A stretch of DNA of 64,000 nt from Kalmusia sp. IMI 367209 (lineage: Eukaryota > Ascomycota > Dothideomycetes > Pleosporales > Didymosphaeriaceae), in the NCBI GenBank assembly GCA_027946365.1, contig JAPEUQ010000004.1:1364001-1428000 (forward strand), written 5' to 3'. Both the position numbers and the translations under genes were made by a program. Shown in pieces: positions 10,801 to 23,846 of this stretch (the stretch's first letter is position 1; each line of letters begins with the position of its first letter). The notes under the pieces are model-generated. The model did no database searches. It was not told the DNA's origin and worked only from the letters and a program-made list of their open reading frames with translations.

Positions 10801-11898
10801 TCAGCTACTTTCGGTCTCTCGAGGGATCTGCCGGATGTAATAACACTGAGTTTCCTTCGACTTGATAGTGGCTTGCATAAACAGATCAGGACGATGGCTT
10901 GTAGCTTTACAGATTATGAAATCTCCAGAAGTACATCGAAACTGAGCCATAGACCGCTGTAAAGAAGCAAGCCCAGTTATGCACATCCATCGTGATATGG
11001 AGATGACATGCTCGCTGTGCGTCAGATGGACGGGTAAATGGGCCGGACTTTCAGTAAGAGGCTTGATATACAGTACGACCTCATCGGGAGCATTCGGATC
11101 CCCCCTTGCTTTCATATGAGATGTTAGGAAGATGGATTCGATTCCGAGAAATCGACCGAGGTCAACCCAGAAAGGAGAAGATTCGAAGATAAGCTTCGCC
11201 GTGCTGGGCTCGTGTCCGAAAATGAACCGTAGACCGTTGGATGATCGCACCGCTTTAATGAGAGGCCAGATGTTCGAGTCCATTGATTTGAAGTCCGGTT
11301 TCGAGAGTTTGATTTTGAGCTCGATGGTAGCCGGAGCTCGTTCGAAAGGATTGCAAGCAACAAGAGGAGGAGCGAACGCATCTAGGTACTCATACACGTC
11401 TTGTATAGCGACTCTTGCATGACGTGCTAGCCGCAATATCGGCAAAAATTCGTCGCGAGTTTGACGACATACTCCGGTGAGCCTGTGTACAGCGAGCTTG
11501 TGAGTAGGTTTACTTGAGATGAAGCATAAAAAGACTCGTACATAGTAGACAGGGAGAAGAGAAGCATGGCAAAATCGTCCACCGAACTGGGTCGCAACTT
11601 ACCCCCATGAAGAGCGCGCAAAGTGATAACCTCTATCGCGCGTGTTCGCCTTGTGTACATCAACTGGATTATCTTTTGCGTCCACAGCGAGTATGTCGTA
11701 GACCGTATTGCGTAGCTCGCTAGGCAGGCTCAAGAACGGAAACGTTTTCGGTGGCGCACGTTTCGCTGATAGGCTGGCCCAGAATGAACCCAGATCGCGA
11801 ACGATCCGAGCCCAAAGTGGGCCTGTGCCTGAGCCGCTGCCATCGTTGTCGTTGTAATTGCCGTTATCGCTGGTGCGCTTGCGCTTACCAAGCGCCAT
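10801..11898 (-). CDS. F-box-like (ELRN/EF-type) protein, paralogue 2
   Basis: Two exons, 11898-11603 and 11482-10801, with a 120-base intron (GTAAGT...CACAG), encode 325 residues. The N-terminus is basic and Asn/Asp/Gly-rich (a KRKR motif at residues 5-8 could be a nuclear signal). The F-box-like core FPFLSLPSELRNTVYDIL follows. Splicing restores the family continuation LTGVCRQTRDEFLPILR across the junction, which confirms the intron. The remaining 200 residues resemble the variable C-terminal domain of paralogue 1 in length and in hydrophobic pattern. I chose the ATG at 11898 (context ctccATGG) over an in-frame ATG at 11970. Probable ubiquitin-ligase adaptor by family analogy only. Confidence 0.75.
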
Positions 11899-12338
11899 GG
11901 AGATGGCGGCTGCACGTAGGAGAGAAGTGGGATTTGAAGTTGAGTTGGGGTTAGCACAAGGCCCCGGCAACGGATGAACAGACTGGCTGCGATTATGTCA
12001 TCCATGAAATATGGCGCGGTTGCAGAATCACTGTTTGTCAGCAACTCGCTAGAATCAGCATTGCACTACAAGAACTAGGCAATAAGTAGGCGCGCTGAAT
12101 GAAGGAACATTTTCTGATTCTTTACTGTCTGACAACATAACAGTGAAAGGGTATATAAGTAATGTTTTCTAATGGAAATCAACATCAAAGTGATTTATGG
12201 GATATCATCCACGCGAAATAACAAGGAAAATCTTCGGATTCTCCATAGCACATGCAGCCAGATCAATCTTATCCATCAGACAGCGGCAACGTCATTGTGC
12301 GTCCCTCCTACACCACGATTATCATTAGAAAATATGGG
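11899..12338. other. Intergenic, nothing recognised
   Basis: 440 bases; promoter side of F-box-like paralogue 2 and 3' side of the next gene. Confidence 0.5.
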
Positions 12339-13887
12339 TTATGTCGGCCTATGTGGCGCTGTGTTGTGATCGGTCGGTAGTTGTGCCGGAGGCTGCGGCA
12401 TAGTGGCTGTCTGTGTAGGCTGAGGGGTCGGAGAAGGGGCTTCAGCTACGTGCGGCGGCGGCGGCTGCGAGGACAGGGTCGGCGAAACAGGCGAAGGTAC
12501 AGGTTGCGGCGCACCATTGACAGGGGAAACCGTAGTCGTCGTGACGCTTGGGGCTTCTTTGCTTTGCTCGCCGTAGTATTGGGGAGCGCCGTTTGCTCCA
12601 GCCATGTATGCTTGTCCAGGGGGAGGCATTGGGTAGCCTTGGCCATTGGGAGCAGGAACCCAGCCTTGTGGGGGAGGGTAGTAAACTTGGCCTTGTCCAG
12701 GCGCGGGAGCGCCGCTGGGATAGAAGGCACCGGGAGGTGGCTGAGGGCCACCGGGATAAAGTACCAGTCTGCACCATTCCTGGTACAGGAAGCGGCTGTC
12801 CTTCGGGAACAATGCCGACCGTGTTGCGCGAGTATTGGCCTAGCAAGGGCACAGGATACCTGTGCCGGAATCCCCATCGGAACCAAAGCTTGATCGCGGT
12901 GCCAAAGCTGGTATTCTTCCATTTCTCTCTCAACAGCTTTTGGTCCTCTGGGCTACGCCGGCTTTGTGTTCTCGTGAAGCATGCCACCCAGAGCGATATG
13001 CAAATCCAGAAAATGGTACCGAACCTCAGACATCCCTTGCCTAGCATCAGTCTGCGGAACCAGAAGTAACTCTCGAAAAATCCCAAGACGAAGAGGCTAG
13101 GAATGAGGGCGGCGATGATGATGATCCAGGTCTTGAGACTCGTGCATCCTGAGTATAAATAGCACACCTCCCAGTCATCGGAACTCCCACTTCCACTTCC
13201 ACTTCCACTACCACTAGTTCCCCCGCCGTATCCACCACTACTGGATCCGGTATATGTGGGGTAAGCGTAGTACGGCAAGCTACACTCTTCGACGTACGCG
13301 GTATAATAGTAGTCGTCTGAGCTCGTGAAAGGTACATCACCTTCGGAAAAGTACCATGTTTCGAAGACGTAGGTCGCACGCCGGGTCGGGGTCGGGGTAG
13401 ACGTTATGACCATGAAAGGCGTGACTTGATCAAGGACCTCAGTTGGGACCGATACTGATGCATTGGTGGTAACGGTGAATGGTGTCTCGCAATACGTGGG
13501 CGCAGTATATGTAACCTGCATAGAGAAAACGTGGTACGTGCTTGTTGTCGTCTCTGTTGTCGTCGTCGCATCAGGATCATACCGAGAGTATGGTATAATA
13601 TCTGACTCGGCAACGGCGTTTGAAGTGTACCATGCGTAGACCAGCTCGAGGTCACCCGTGGAGTATGAGTAGGTGCTGGTGGACGTAGGCGACACAGTAG
13701 GAGTCACCGTGCTCTTGATGTCGCACCAAGTCGACATTGAAGTGGTATCGCCATCATAGTAGGTGTAAGGATAGTAACAGTCCTGGAAGCGAGAAGTATA
13801 GGTCCAAAATGCCGACTGGGCGGTAACGGTCGCAGAGCCAGCGAGAAGAGCGAGCCAGGAGGTCTTTCGCGCGAACACCTTCGCCAT
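12339..13887 (-). CDS. Type I membrane protein, Ser/Thr/Tyr-rich ectodomain, Pro-rich tail
   Basis: Residues 1-24 form a signal peptide ending in TAQS. An ectodomain of about 225 residues follows, dominated by Thr, Ser and Tyr with paired cysteines and a (SG)n stretch encoded by a TCCACT minisatellite near 13,185-13,215. One membrane helix comes next (TWIIIIAALIPSLFVLGFF), then a basic cytoplasmic part and a Pro/Gly/Tyr-rich tail. The architecture suggests a wall-stress or surface sensor. The frame changes between 12,741 and 12,786. This is either a 46-base intron with a weak GTACCA donor (exons 13887-12787 and 12740-12339, 500 residues) or a +1 frameshift, perhaps in the TTT of ACTTTATCCC. 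Function unknown. Confidence 0.65.
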
Positions 13888-15357
13888 TTTCTTGTCTTTG
13901 CGCGACAGTGGTCGCGTTGTTGGCGTTCAAGCGTAATGGAAAAGCTCTCAGGCCACCGTTCTCGCCTTGCACGGCGCTACTGTTGTTATAAGCTCCACGA
14001 TACGAACATTCCCACCTGCCCATCTCCTCCAACGCCCTCACCGGCTCTAGGATCATCCTACGCCCTCTCACTGTCGTTTTCTAGGCATCGTGCCGCACGT
14101 CCAATTGCAAATCTCCCGCGCAGCCTCGCCGTGCAGTGATTGGGGCCGTTTTTGATAGTCTAGCCGTATCTGGAAATGGTCAGTGCTAATTTTAAGGCTG
14201 GAACCTCGTATCGCAAAAGAGGCTGCTTGGCGACGGTCAGGGGTTGTGGTGCGTTAAGCCCGTTGCGAGCCTATGCGAGGCTATAGCATGACAGCTGTAG
14301 CCTGAAGTGACTCACGTTAGGGGTTCTCGTCGTTCTCGCGGCCCTCCGTTCACAATTTTCCGCTCATTGCGGAAGACACAAACATCGATTGATAACCATC
14401 CGATAACCGTTGGCGGTGTGCGTTGCAGTCCTTCAGTCTGGTACGACTGTACATGGTGCGACTGGTGGCGACCAACACAGCATCCCAAAAGAGATGGGAA
14501 CGCGAGATACGATCGCATAAGAATCTAGCCTCACCGTAGCGCCGTCGATCTCCTTCGTGTCTCCTCACCATGCCAAGCTCGAGGATTTGAGGATAAAATT
14601 TCCTCGGCTAGCTCCGAAGCAGGCAACGGACATTTGAAGGATGCGAGTCGCATTGGAACCATGTGCTCAGGTCAGTTCCGAGGTCTATAGCGTATCGCGT
14701 GTGATGGGAAAGTACATGTTGTACCAAAAGCTCGACTTGGTAGACTATTCCAGAGGCTTTAAGATAATTGTGTATTGTCCTATGCCTCATCGGATCTTAG
14801 TTTTGTTCAGGACCCCTCGTGATCGGATGCAGGGATTCCTTGGCAGGATCGGTCTGATCACTGGTAATGCAAAATTTAGGATACAAGGCTGGTGTAAAAC
14901 GAGATGAAGGACTCTCTTGATGCAAACAGGATCCAGCATAATGCGCATGGAAGGAAGCCTCAGAACAGCATCAAAGAATCATCGTGAACCCAAATTACCC
15001 ATAGTCCAACAAAGACATATGGCTGGCGCTTCAATTTTCACACTCAGTCGCCGGGTGTCTTCGAATGACGAGATCGGTCTGATGCATGCGCACAGGGTTA
15101 TCGCTTGCTCTCTAATTGGACCCAGAAAATCACACAAGCTCTGCTGCCAAGTTCTCTTATTATACCCCGCCACCCGTTTTCCAGTCATCTACCAGGAGTC
15201 AGCTACTCGGGCACACAGAAGGTCTATATTTAGGCAACAAAATGTGCACGCATACAAACACATCAGTATTGTAGATTAGCGGGCCGATTATAAGGTATTG
15301 GGTCGCCTCTCGGCTGCATGAGCGGCGTTCCATTGAAAGTGCCCTGCTCTGTGAGCA
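13888..15357. other. Intergenic flank of the AT-rich island
   Basis: About 1.47 kb of normal base composition directly left of the transposon, with no gene I can support. RIP-like bias does not extend into it. Confidence 0.5.
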
Positions 15358-15359
15358 TA

Positions 15360-15473
15360 CAGCTCAGCCGACTGGTCAAAAAGCCAAGCCTACTGGTGGG
15401 GTCCAAGCTTCCTCATGCCAAGCAGTAGGCTTAGCTTTTAAATTAACTAACTAGTCGGCTGAGCTTTACTAAT
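15360..15473 (+). repeat. Left terminal inverted repeat
   Basis: 114 bases, near-identical to the reverse complement of 25464-25577. The few differences are C/T or G/A, mostly at the inner end. It is itself a fold-back: AGCTCAGCCGACT (15361-15373) pairs with AGTCGGCTGAGCT (15453-15465), and the AAGCCAAGCCTACT segment pairs with the AGTAGGCTTAGCTT segment. Confidence 0.88.
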
Positions 15474-17249
15474 TATAAGTCTTATATAAAATATAAAAAA
15501 ACAAGAGGATATAAATATATTCTTAGTATATTTATATTCTATTCATCTCCTAATTGCAAACGCCTCCATCTCTTAAGTAAATCTAGCTCCTTTTCCTTAA
15601 TAGCTTACTACTCTACCTTTAGCTTAATTTCTAATAGTTTTAATTTAATTTACTACCTTTACTAATCTATTTCTGCTGAGAAAATTATCTAATAGTCCTA
15701 ATAGAACGTATTAGTAATATATTCTAAATAGATTATAGAATATTTATAAGGTATATCTAGTAGATAGCCTTTATAAGTTAAATCTTAAAGTTAAACTTCC
15801 TTGTAAGTTTTACTATAAGCCCCTACGCTAAATAATACCACTTGAGGATACTCTAATAAGAAAAGAGTTAGGGTTAATAAAATTCTTAGGCTATTCCTTA
15901 ATAGTTAAAGTATAATACTATTCTAGAATATATTAGAAATATGTTTAAATCCTATTTAGAATATTATAAAGTATTACCTACTTTTATAAATATATAACTA
16001 CTAAAATTAAGTTACTAGAGATATATCTCTCTATCTATAAGATACTCTAAAGCTCTAGTAAGTATTATATTAATTTATATTACGCCTATTAAGCCTTTTA
16101 CCACTAGAATACCTTAGAATATACTTAGAATGAGTTAGGAATATCTTAAGAACTTACTTTAAAATTATAGCTAGTATCCTTTACTTTTTACTAATTATAT
16201 TTAACTTATTTATACTTTACTTAATAGTATTCGTATAATGCTATAACGTAGTAAAATAATAGGGTTAATTAATAAATAAGCCTTATTAAGTCTATCTATA
16301 ATAAGTAGATAGTGCTTATATCTAGTCTATTCTTTAATAGGAGCTTCTTCATACTCTATAATATGTTAGTAAGATGTTGTAAACATATTCTAAATATAAT
16401 AAATATTAATTAAAAGATCGTAAAGCTAATTATACTTAATAGTAGTTTAATAGGTTAATAAAGATTTTATATATAACTATAATTTATAGTTTATAGATAC
16501 TAGAGTAGTTATACTTCTAAAGAAGTATATAAGGTAGAATACTACTATCTTTTATATATATTATACTAGTGGTCTAGCTTATAGATTAATAGAATAGAGA
16601 TATTACCTAAATTTTAGAAATATGCTTAGAATATATTTTAAATATATTATAATAGCTTATCTAGAAATTAGCCGCTATATATATTAAGGATAATTAACGT
16701 AAACGAACAATCTTTACTAAAGATAATATAAAACTAGGATATCTTTTTATCTAATATATTTTTAACATATTTAAAAAGCCTTTAGAATATCTTAAAATAG
16801 CTTTCTTAGTTTTATTTCTCGATATATATTCTCATGAGGGTAATAACTATTTAAGTTAATAATCTATTTTAAATATATTCTAGATATGTTTACTTTTATT
16901 ATATTTCCTAAAAAAATTTTTAATTATTATTTTATTTAGATTTCGCTGCTTAATTCGTTTAAAAGAGATATTAACTTTAAAATTCTCTTATATTAATAGA
17001 ATCTAAACTTATCCTTTAGTAAAGTATATAATCTAAATCCTAAAGATATTATTATATATACCTTAGATATATTATTATATAATTACGTTAGTAATACCTT
17101 TATAACGCGTTTAGAATATATTTATATATATCTACTACCATTCTATGTCTTTACTTATATTCAAATACTATATCTATAAAATCTTATCCTTAAGGCTAAT
17201 AGATAATTCGCTATTTATATATAATTACTAATATTTAATTAAGGTTATT

Positions 17250-17472
17250 TATAACGAGGATATTATAAAGTTATTATAATATTAAGACATATTACGCTAG
17301 AATTAATAGGGTCTAGTGCGCTAAGAAAGCTAAGCAAATAAGCTACGTAAAATCTATACTATATACTTATTTTAGGAACGTTAAGTATTATTTACTTAAT
17401 ATAACTAGAGTTATCCTTTTACTATTAATCCTAGTGTGAAGTATATACTATTATCTATAACTAGATCTTATA
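17250..17472 (+). repeat. 5' LTR of gypsy element
   Basis: Same length as the 3' LTR and alignable without gaps. It shares, among others, the words AATAGGGTCTAGTGCGCTAA and CCTTTTACTATTAATCC. Differences are transitions. Confidence 0.85.
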
Positions 17473-17839
17473 TAATAATACTTCTTATTATAATAGTCTA
17501 AGGATGGCTCTAAAAGTTATATAAATAATAAATAAGGGTAAACCTTATCTATAACCTTTTAGGATAATAAAGACGCACCCATCTAATACCTAAAAGAGAA
17601 ATAATCTATATATAATTCTAGCCCACCTTTAATACTAGAAGAGTATATCTTAACTATAGAGAGGAGGCGTGATAAACTTTACGCCTTATAATAACTACGC
17701 GCCCTATAAGGCTAAAATTATAGAACTCAAAAACTTAAATTAAATCCCTAGTCTAACTACTTATTAAGGAGGCTAAAGTCTAAAGTACTAATATATATAA
17801 GTAAAATATACCTAGAATGCTTCTAGTAATATATAATAA

Positions 17840-18560
17840 GTATATATTTAAATTAAAAGACCCAGCTAAATATAAGGGTAAAAATTTAAAAGAATATTAT
17901 AAATTCTTTTATTTATATAAGGTGGTATTTTGCCTTCTACTATAAGAATTCTTACTAGATGTGGATAAAGTTATCTAGACGATATAATACCTAGAAGGTA
18001 ATCTTAAAAAGTTATAGTATATATATTATAAACGTATCTTTAAGGCTAAGGAGAAGACACTCTACCTAAAAATACTTTAAATAGTATATACTTAACTTAC
18101 TTTCTAATCTAGTAAATCGTAGTTTAAAAATAGTTATAGTATATACTTAAGCTATATAGTAAAAGGACTAAATAGTCTATTCTTTTATAACCTACCTTAA
18201 TATTATTAAGGATTAACTTACACCCTATACTAAGGAATAAAGGTACAACACCTTTTCTTAAAGTTAAGATTTAAGCTATAGAGGTAATTATTAACTATTA
18301 TTAAATATCTACTATAAGAGAAGACCTTATTACGTTAGACTCTATACTTAAGTGGAATCTATACTATATACTACTAGTATAAGAACACCACAGCCGCCAC
18401 GTATTAAAGGTAAAACATAAAGAGGCTATACTAAATTAATAAATATCTAATAATAAAAATAGACCTTATAATAAGAAAAATATTATATACTATAAATATA
18501 ATAAGGTTGGCTACTACGTAAATAAATACTAGAGTAGTAACCTAAACTAAATCCTATATA
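17840..18560 (+). pseudogene. Degraded gag with zinc knuckle
   Basis: A plus-strand frame retains gag capsid-like words such as KLKDPAKYKG and LKEYYKFFY. Around 18,480-18,530 it retains the remains of a CCHC knuckle reading YYKYNKVGYYVNKY. The three expected cysteines and the histidine have all become tyrosine, exactly what G-to-A (TGY to TAY) and C-to-T (CAY to TAY) changes produce. Multiple in-frame stops. Confidence 0.7.
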
Positions 18561-19289
18561 AATTAATAAGGCAGGAAAAGGTTAAGCCTTATTAATAATT
18601 TAAGAATAGTAAAACGCCTACTAATATATATTCTACTAGACATAAAGTATATATATAGCATAGCTAGAAATATAGATCTAGAATAGTAACTTTAAACTAT
18701 TCTTAACCTATAAGTTAATATTAGTTTAATTAGCTAAAGGATCGCTGTAAAGATAGACTTATAATCTATTAAAGAAGCTAAGCTTCAAAACTAGAATAAA
18801 TTAAAGCCTAATATTAAAGTACCTACGTTATTTATATACTCTAGGTATATTTAATAGATGATATGGGTATTTAACGCCGCGTAACAACGACAGTCTATAG
18901 CGTTAATAAAGAAGGATTCCTCTCTTACTAGAAAATCTATTCTTATAAGAAGGAGATATCTATCTTAGTTATAGTACTTAAATATAATATTAAGGTTATA
19001 CTAAAGCTACTATATAACTTATTACTATATAAAACTTTAAAAAGGAAATTAAATAAACTAGCTCTAACCTATTTCTTCTAAAAGTTCTATAGACTACTAG
19101 TATAAGCTTAGAATATCTTACTTATATTAATAAAACGTATATAGCGTAAGTACTAAGCCTTCTAGATATATTATATAAATATAGTAATATATTTAATAAA
19201 GAAGTAGTATCTACTTTTCTAAAATTTAAAAATCTAACTATATAATCCCTATTATAAAGGGAAGGAACCTCTCTATAGATCTTTATATA

Positions 19290-21560
19290 ATTTTTTAGCA
19301 CTGTGAGCTTTAAGTACTCTAAGAGTACTTAAAAGATATTCTTAAAAGGGTAGATTAAATATAGTATTAGCCCTACTAGAGTACTAATTTTATTTATTCT
19401 AAAAAGGATGAAACGTTATAACTTTATATTAACTATAAAAGACTTAATACTATTACTATTAAGAATTATTATATACTTTCTTTAGTTAGAGAGATACTTA
19501 ATCGCCTATTAGGCGTATATTACTATATAACCCTAAACCTCCGTAATATCTACTATAGAATTTAGATTTAGGTAGAGGATAAGTAGAAAATAGTATTCTA
19601 AACTTAATATAATTATTTTAAATACCTAGTTATACCTTTTAGGTTAATAAATACACCCATGAGTTTTTAGATATATATTAATAAGATACTAGTATAGTAC
19701 CTAGACTATATATATATTATATATCTAGATAATATACTTATTTATACTTATAGTAAGGATATTACACTCTACTAATATACTATACGCTCTATACTTAAAT
19801 CATTATAAAAGCTAAGCTTTTTATTAATTTAAAAAGTATACATTTATCTTAGATAATATACATTTCCTTAGCTTTATTATTAATATGTAAGGTATCTACG
19901 CGGATCCTACGTGTACGGAGATAATAACTAAATAACTATAATTAATAAATATTAAAGAACTCTAGTTATTTCTAGAATTTATAAATTTCTATTAATATTT
20001 TATTAAAGATTATATAAAAGAAACCGCTCCTCTATTAGATCTACTAAAGAAAGAATAAGAATTCTAGTAAAATATAAAAACTAAGAGTATCTTTAAAAGG
20101 CTTAAAGAGCGCTTTTTAAATACGTCTATTCTATACTACTTTAACCCTATACTTACTATTTAATTAAAGATAGATATATCTACTTTTATAATCTCTAATA
20201 TTCTATTATAACTATTTAAAGATTAGAAATAGCATTTAGTTACTTTTACTTTAAGAAAACTTTAAGTCGTAGAGCTTAATTATAAAGTTTATAACCTTAA
20301 GCTTTTTACTATTATCTACTATTTTAAATAGTGGAGACATTATTTAGATAGCGTATAGTATACTATTTAGGTACTAAGTAACTATAATAACTTACGCGGC
20401 ATACGTACTATATAGAGGCTAAGCCTATAATAAGCGCGTTAAATAATATATCTAGTAGCTTTTAATTTTAAGGTAGAATACTGCCTAGGAAAAATAAATC
20501 CTATAGATAGGTTATTAAGAAGGATAGATTATATATAGGAGAATCTATTACTAACCTATTTATTATCTACTCTATAGAACAAGTTACTATTAAGGAATAA
20601 ATATAGTAGAGCGAGAGGATTCATAAATAAACTTAACTTATTAAATATATATAAAATATATATAACTAATACTTATAAATCTATAAAGGGCCCTACTACT
20701 AGTATTATAATATATATACTATATATATTATACTTACTAGCTAGGGTGTTAGTTAGTAGCGAACCTATAATAATAAAATTTAATTTACTTATTAAGATAA
20801 GATAACTTTAATAGAGAAATATTTTTACTATTAAGTATATTACCTGCTTAGGAGTGAGGATAGTACTTAAAAATATAAAAAGGCGTATATTTAACATCTT
20901 AATAAAAAGGAAGTTCTAAGATATAATAGTAGATTATATATTCTAAATAAACTAGTTATTAGATAAGAGATTTTATTCCAGAACTATAATATACGTATAG
21001 TAGACTATTTTAGTATACGTAAGACGCTTAAGCTTATTAAGAGGACCTACTATTAGTCTAGTATAAGTTAAGACGTTTAGAAATATATAAGAATATATAC
21101 TATTTACTAAAGGAGTAAAGCTCTAAAATATAGTAAGTATAATAAGCTAATATCTTTACTAGTTCTAGGGAATATCTTTAAGGAAGTCTTACTAGACTTT
21201 ATTATAGGATTATCTCTAGCTAAGGATTATATAGGCTACGTCTTTAATACGATCCTAGTAATTATATACTATTTTTTTAAGATAGCTATCTATATCCTAG
21301 TACTAAAGTTATAGGATATAAGATAATTTACTAATACCTACTTTAAGGAGGTTATCCTAAAGTTTAGTATATAGAAAGATATTATATTAAATAGAAAATC
21401 TATCTTTACCTCTATATTTTAGATAGAAATATACTATTAACTATAGATAAAGCGTAGGTTAAGCACTACCTTCCACCTATAAATAGATAGGTAAATAGAA
21501 CGCTAAAAATTAAACCTTAAAATAGTATCTATAAATATTTATATTAACTTTATAGGAGAA
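19290..21560 (+). pseudogene. Degraded pol: RT, RNase H, integrase
   Basis: Recognisable in order: the reverse transcriptase region, with the active-site box surviving as IYLDNILIY (normally YLDDILIY) near 19,715; the connection motif GIYADP near 19,890 and the NFYxxFIKDY segment; an RNase H start near 20,110-20,230; the HHCC-finger remnant IRKTLKLIKRTYY near 21,010-21,060; and the integrase-core remnant LLDFIIGLSLAKD near 21,190-21,240. Stops and C-to-Y/H-to-Y changes are frequent. Gypsy assignment rests on the domain order. Confidence 0.8.
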
Positions 21561-23611
21561 CTAGGTTATATTACTATTAATAGCCTAATTTATTTATAAT
21601 AACTCTATATATAAATCTATAAAGATAACGCCATTCTATACTATATATAGAAAGTATCCTATCCTTATAACGCCTCCTATGGATAGTAGGTAAGAGGGGA
21701 GATACTAGATATAGTTAATAGAATAAAATATATATATAGCGTAAAAATATTACTTATAGAATATCTTTAAATAGCCTAAGAGTATTAGAGTTAATACTAT
21801 AATAAGAAGTATAAACTAGAGTCCTTTATTAAGGAAACCTAGTATTACTAAGTATAAAATACATTCATATATCCTATTAATCTAGTAAAAAGCTTTCTAG
21901 TAAGTTTATTAGACCTTTTAAATATAAGATATAGTTAAAATATAGATATATTATTTACTCCTTCTATCTAACTATTATATTTATAACGTCTTTTATATTT
22001 CACTCCTTAAACGTTAAAAACTAAAATAAGAATAAGAAGATAATACCCTACCGCTAGAGGTTATACCTAAAGGAGAAGAAATCTAGGAAATAGAAAAATT
22101 CTAGTAAAAGGATAAAAAAGGATAATAATAATATCTACTCCACTAGAAAGGCTATAATAAATCTTAGGATATCTAGACTCTAGAAGCGGATTTTAAAAAT
22201 ATAGATAAGCTAGTATAGACTTTTAAATAAAAGAAAGGATCTTTACCTATAAGAAAAAGTTAAGAGTATAAAAGGTATATATAAGGTATAACTATTAAAT
22301 AGGATTATTTAGAGACTATATAATCTATAGGGTATCTACTTAGAATATAAATACTAGAAGGCGGAAAAGAGAAAATAAGTTTTACTAAAAATCTATATCC
22401 TATATATACTAAGTATCTTACTTAATATTACTATTACTATTAACTATCTTTTATTATCTATTACCTTATTAATCGTATCCTTAATTAGCTACTTAAGTAG
22501 ATCTACTAAGATACTATTATTATTATTATTATTACTATTATTAGAATTATTTTAACCGCCATCCTAACCTACCGCCTGAGCGGTCTAAAGGGCCTAGACT
22601 ATAATATTAACTTAAGAAGATATTAGTATACGCTCTAAGTGCGTTTAAAGTACGAATATACTAATCCTTATATAATAAAAATAAGACTAGTTAGAGCTTT
22701 AAGAGTAGTAATAATATAGTACTACTTCTAAAGAATTAGACTAAAAATTAAAAACTTATAATAGAAACTTAGATGGCTAAACCTATTAGAGTTCTAAAAT
22801 ATACTATAATATATCTATAGTTTACTAGCTCTAAGTTAAATTATTTCTAGGCCTATATAAACTTTATATCTTAAGCCTAGATCTTTAGATTAGTCCTATA
22901 AATAGCTATAGCTAAAATATTAGTAATAGTAATATGGTATTAATTATAAAATTTATAAAGATAATTTAAATAGTTATTTATTACTATTAGTATCTATAAA
23001 TATTAGCTAAGGCGTATATATAGCGTACGATCTATATAATCTATTAAGATATAACTACCCTAATTATTATTCTTATAATACTTATAATAGCGCTTCTTAA
23101 ACTTCTTATAATTACTTAGTAGCTTAACTAGACTCTACGTATAACGTATATAAGTCGTAATAAGAGTGACTTAATTAGTATACTTAATAGTAGTACTCTA
23201 TATAAAATCATATACATTACATAGTATAATCTTCTTAATATACTTAGGGAGTAAGTAATAGACTATAATAATTAATTTAGGATAAATGAGTTATATACGC
23301 TTTATATATACTAAAGTAGTGTATATATAGTATTAAAAATAAGAAGATTAATATAATATTATAATAAGATTAAAATAAAAGAGATTATTTATTTATACTA
23401 TAGACTTACCGCCACGTGGGTGAGATCTTAAAAACGGAAGGCATAGAATCTTAGTATAATAATATATATACTACACCCATTATAAACATAGCACGTACGT
23501 AGTATATATCTATAGTATATATAGGAAATACTAATACTATAAATACTCTTTTTTTTTTCTATAAGGTGAGGTTTTTATCAAGGCCATAGCAGCTGTAAGG
23601 GACTATAGTTA

Positions 23612-23621
23612 GAGGGGAGAT
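23612..23621 (+). other. Polypurine tract before 3' LTR
   Basis: AGAGGGGAGA lies just upstream of the 3' LTR start, the usual plus-strand priming site of LTR retrotransposons. It is one of the few G-rich words left in the island. Confidence 0.55.
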
Positions 23622-23623
23622 TC

Positions 23624-23846
23624 TATAATAAGGATATTATAAAGTTACTATAATATTAAGATATATTATACTAGAATTAATAGGGTCTAGTGCGCTAAGA
23701 AAGCTAAGTAAATAAGCTACGTAAAATCTATACTACGTGCTTATTTTAGAAACGTTAAGTATTATTTACTTAATATAATTAGAGTCATCCTTTTACTATT
23801 AATCCTAGTATAAAGTATATACTATTATTTATAACTAGACTTTATA
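23624..23846 (+). repeat. 3' LTR of gypsy element
   Basis: Direct copy of 17250-17472. Retained differences (for example CATATTA versus TATATTA, GTGTGAAG versus GTATAAAG) are all of the RIP type. Confidence 0.85.

Larger units (their letters stand above)
17250..23846 (+). mobile_element. Ty3/gypsy LTR retrotransposon, RIP-inactivated, nested
   Basis: 6,597 bases, 223-base LTRs, perfect 5-base target duplication TTATT (17245-17249 and 23847-23851). LTRs begin TATAA and end TTATA, as expected of TG...CA termini after RIP. In the plus frame, degraded gag, zinc knuckle, reverse transcriptase, RNase H, HHCC and integrase core follow in the gypsy order (RT before integrase). A purine tract (AGAGGGGAGA, 23612-23621 region) precedes the 3' LTR. 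Stops occur every few codons, so nothing is functional. Confidence 0.88.

Noticed and set aside
17250..23846. Possibility that the island encodes an unknown AT-rich gene system.
   Set aside because: The LTRs, target duplication and ordered gag-RT-RNase H-integrase remnants with C-to-Y/H-to-Y changes explain this segment as a dead retrotransposon.
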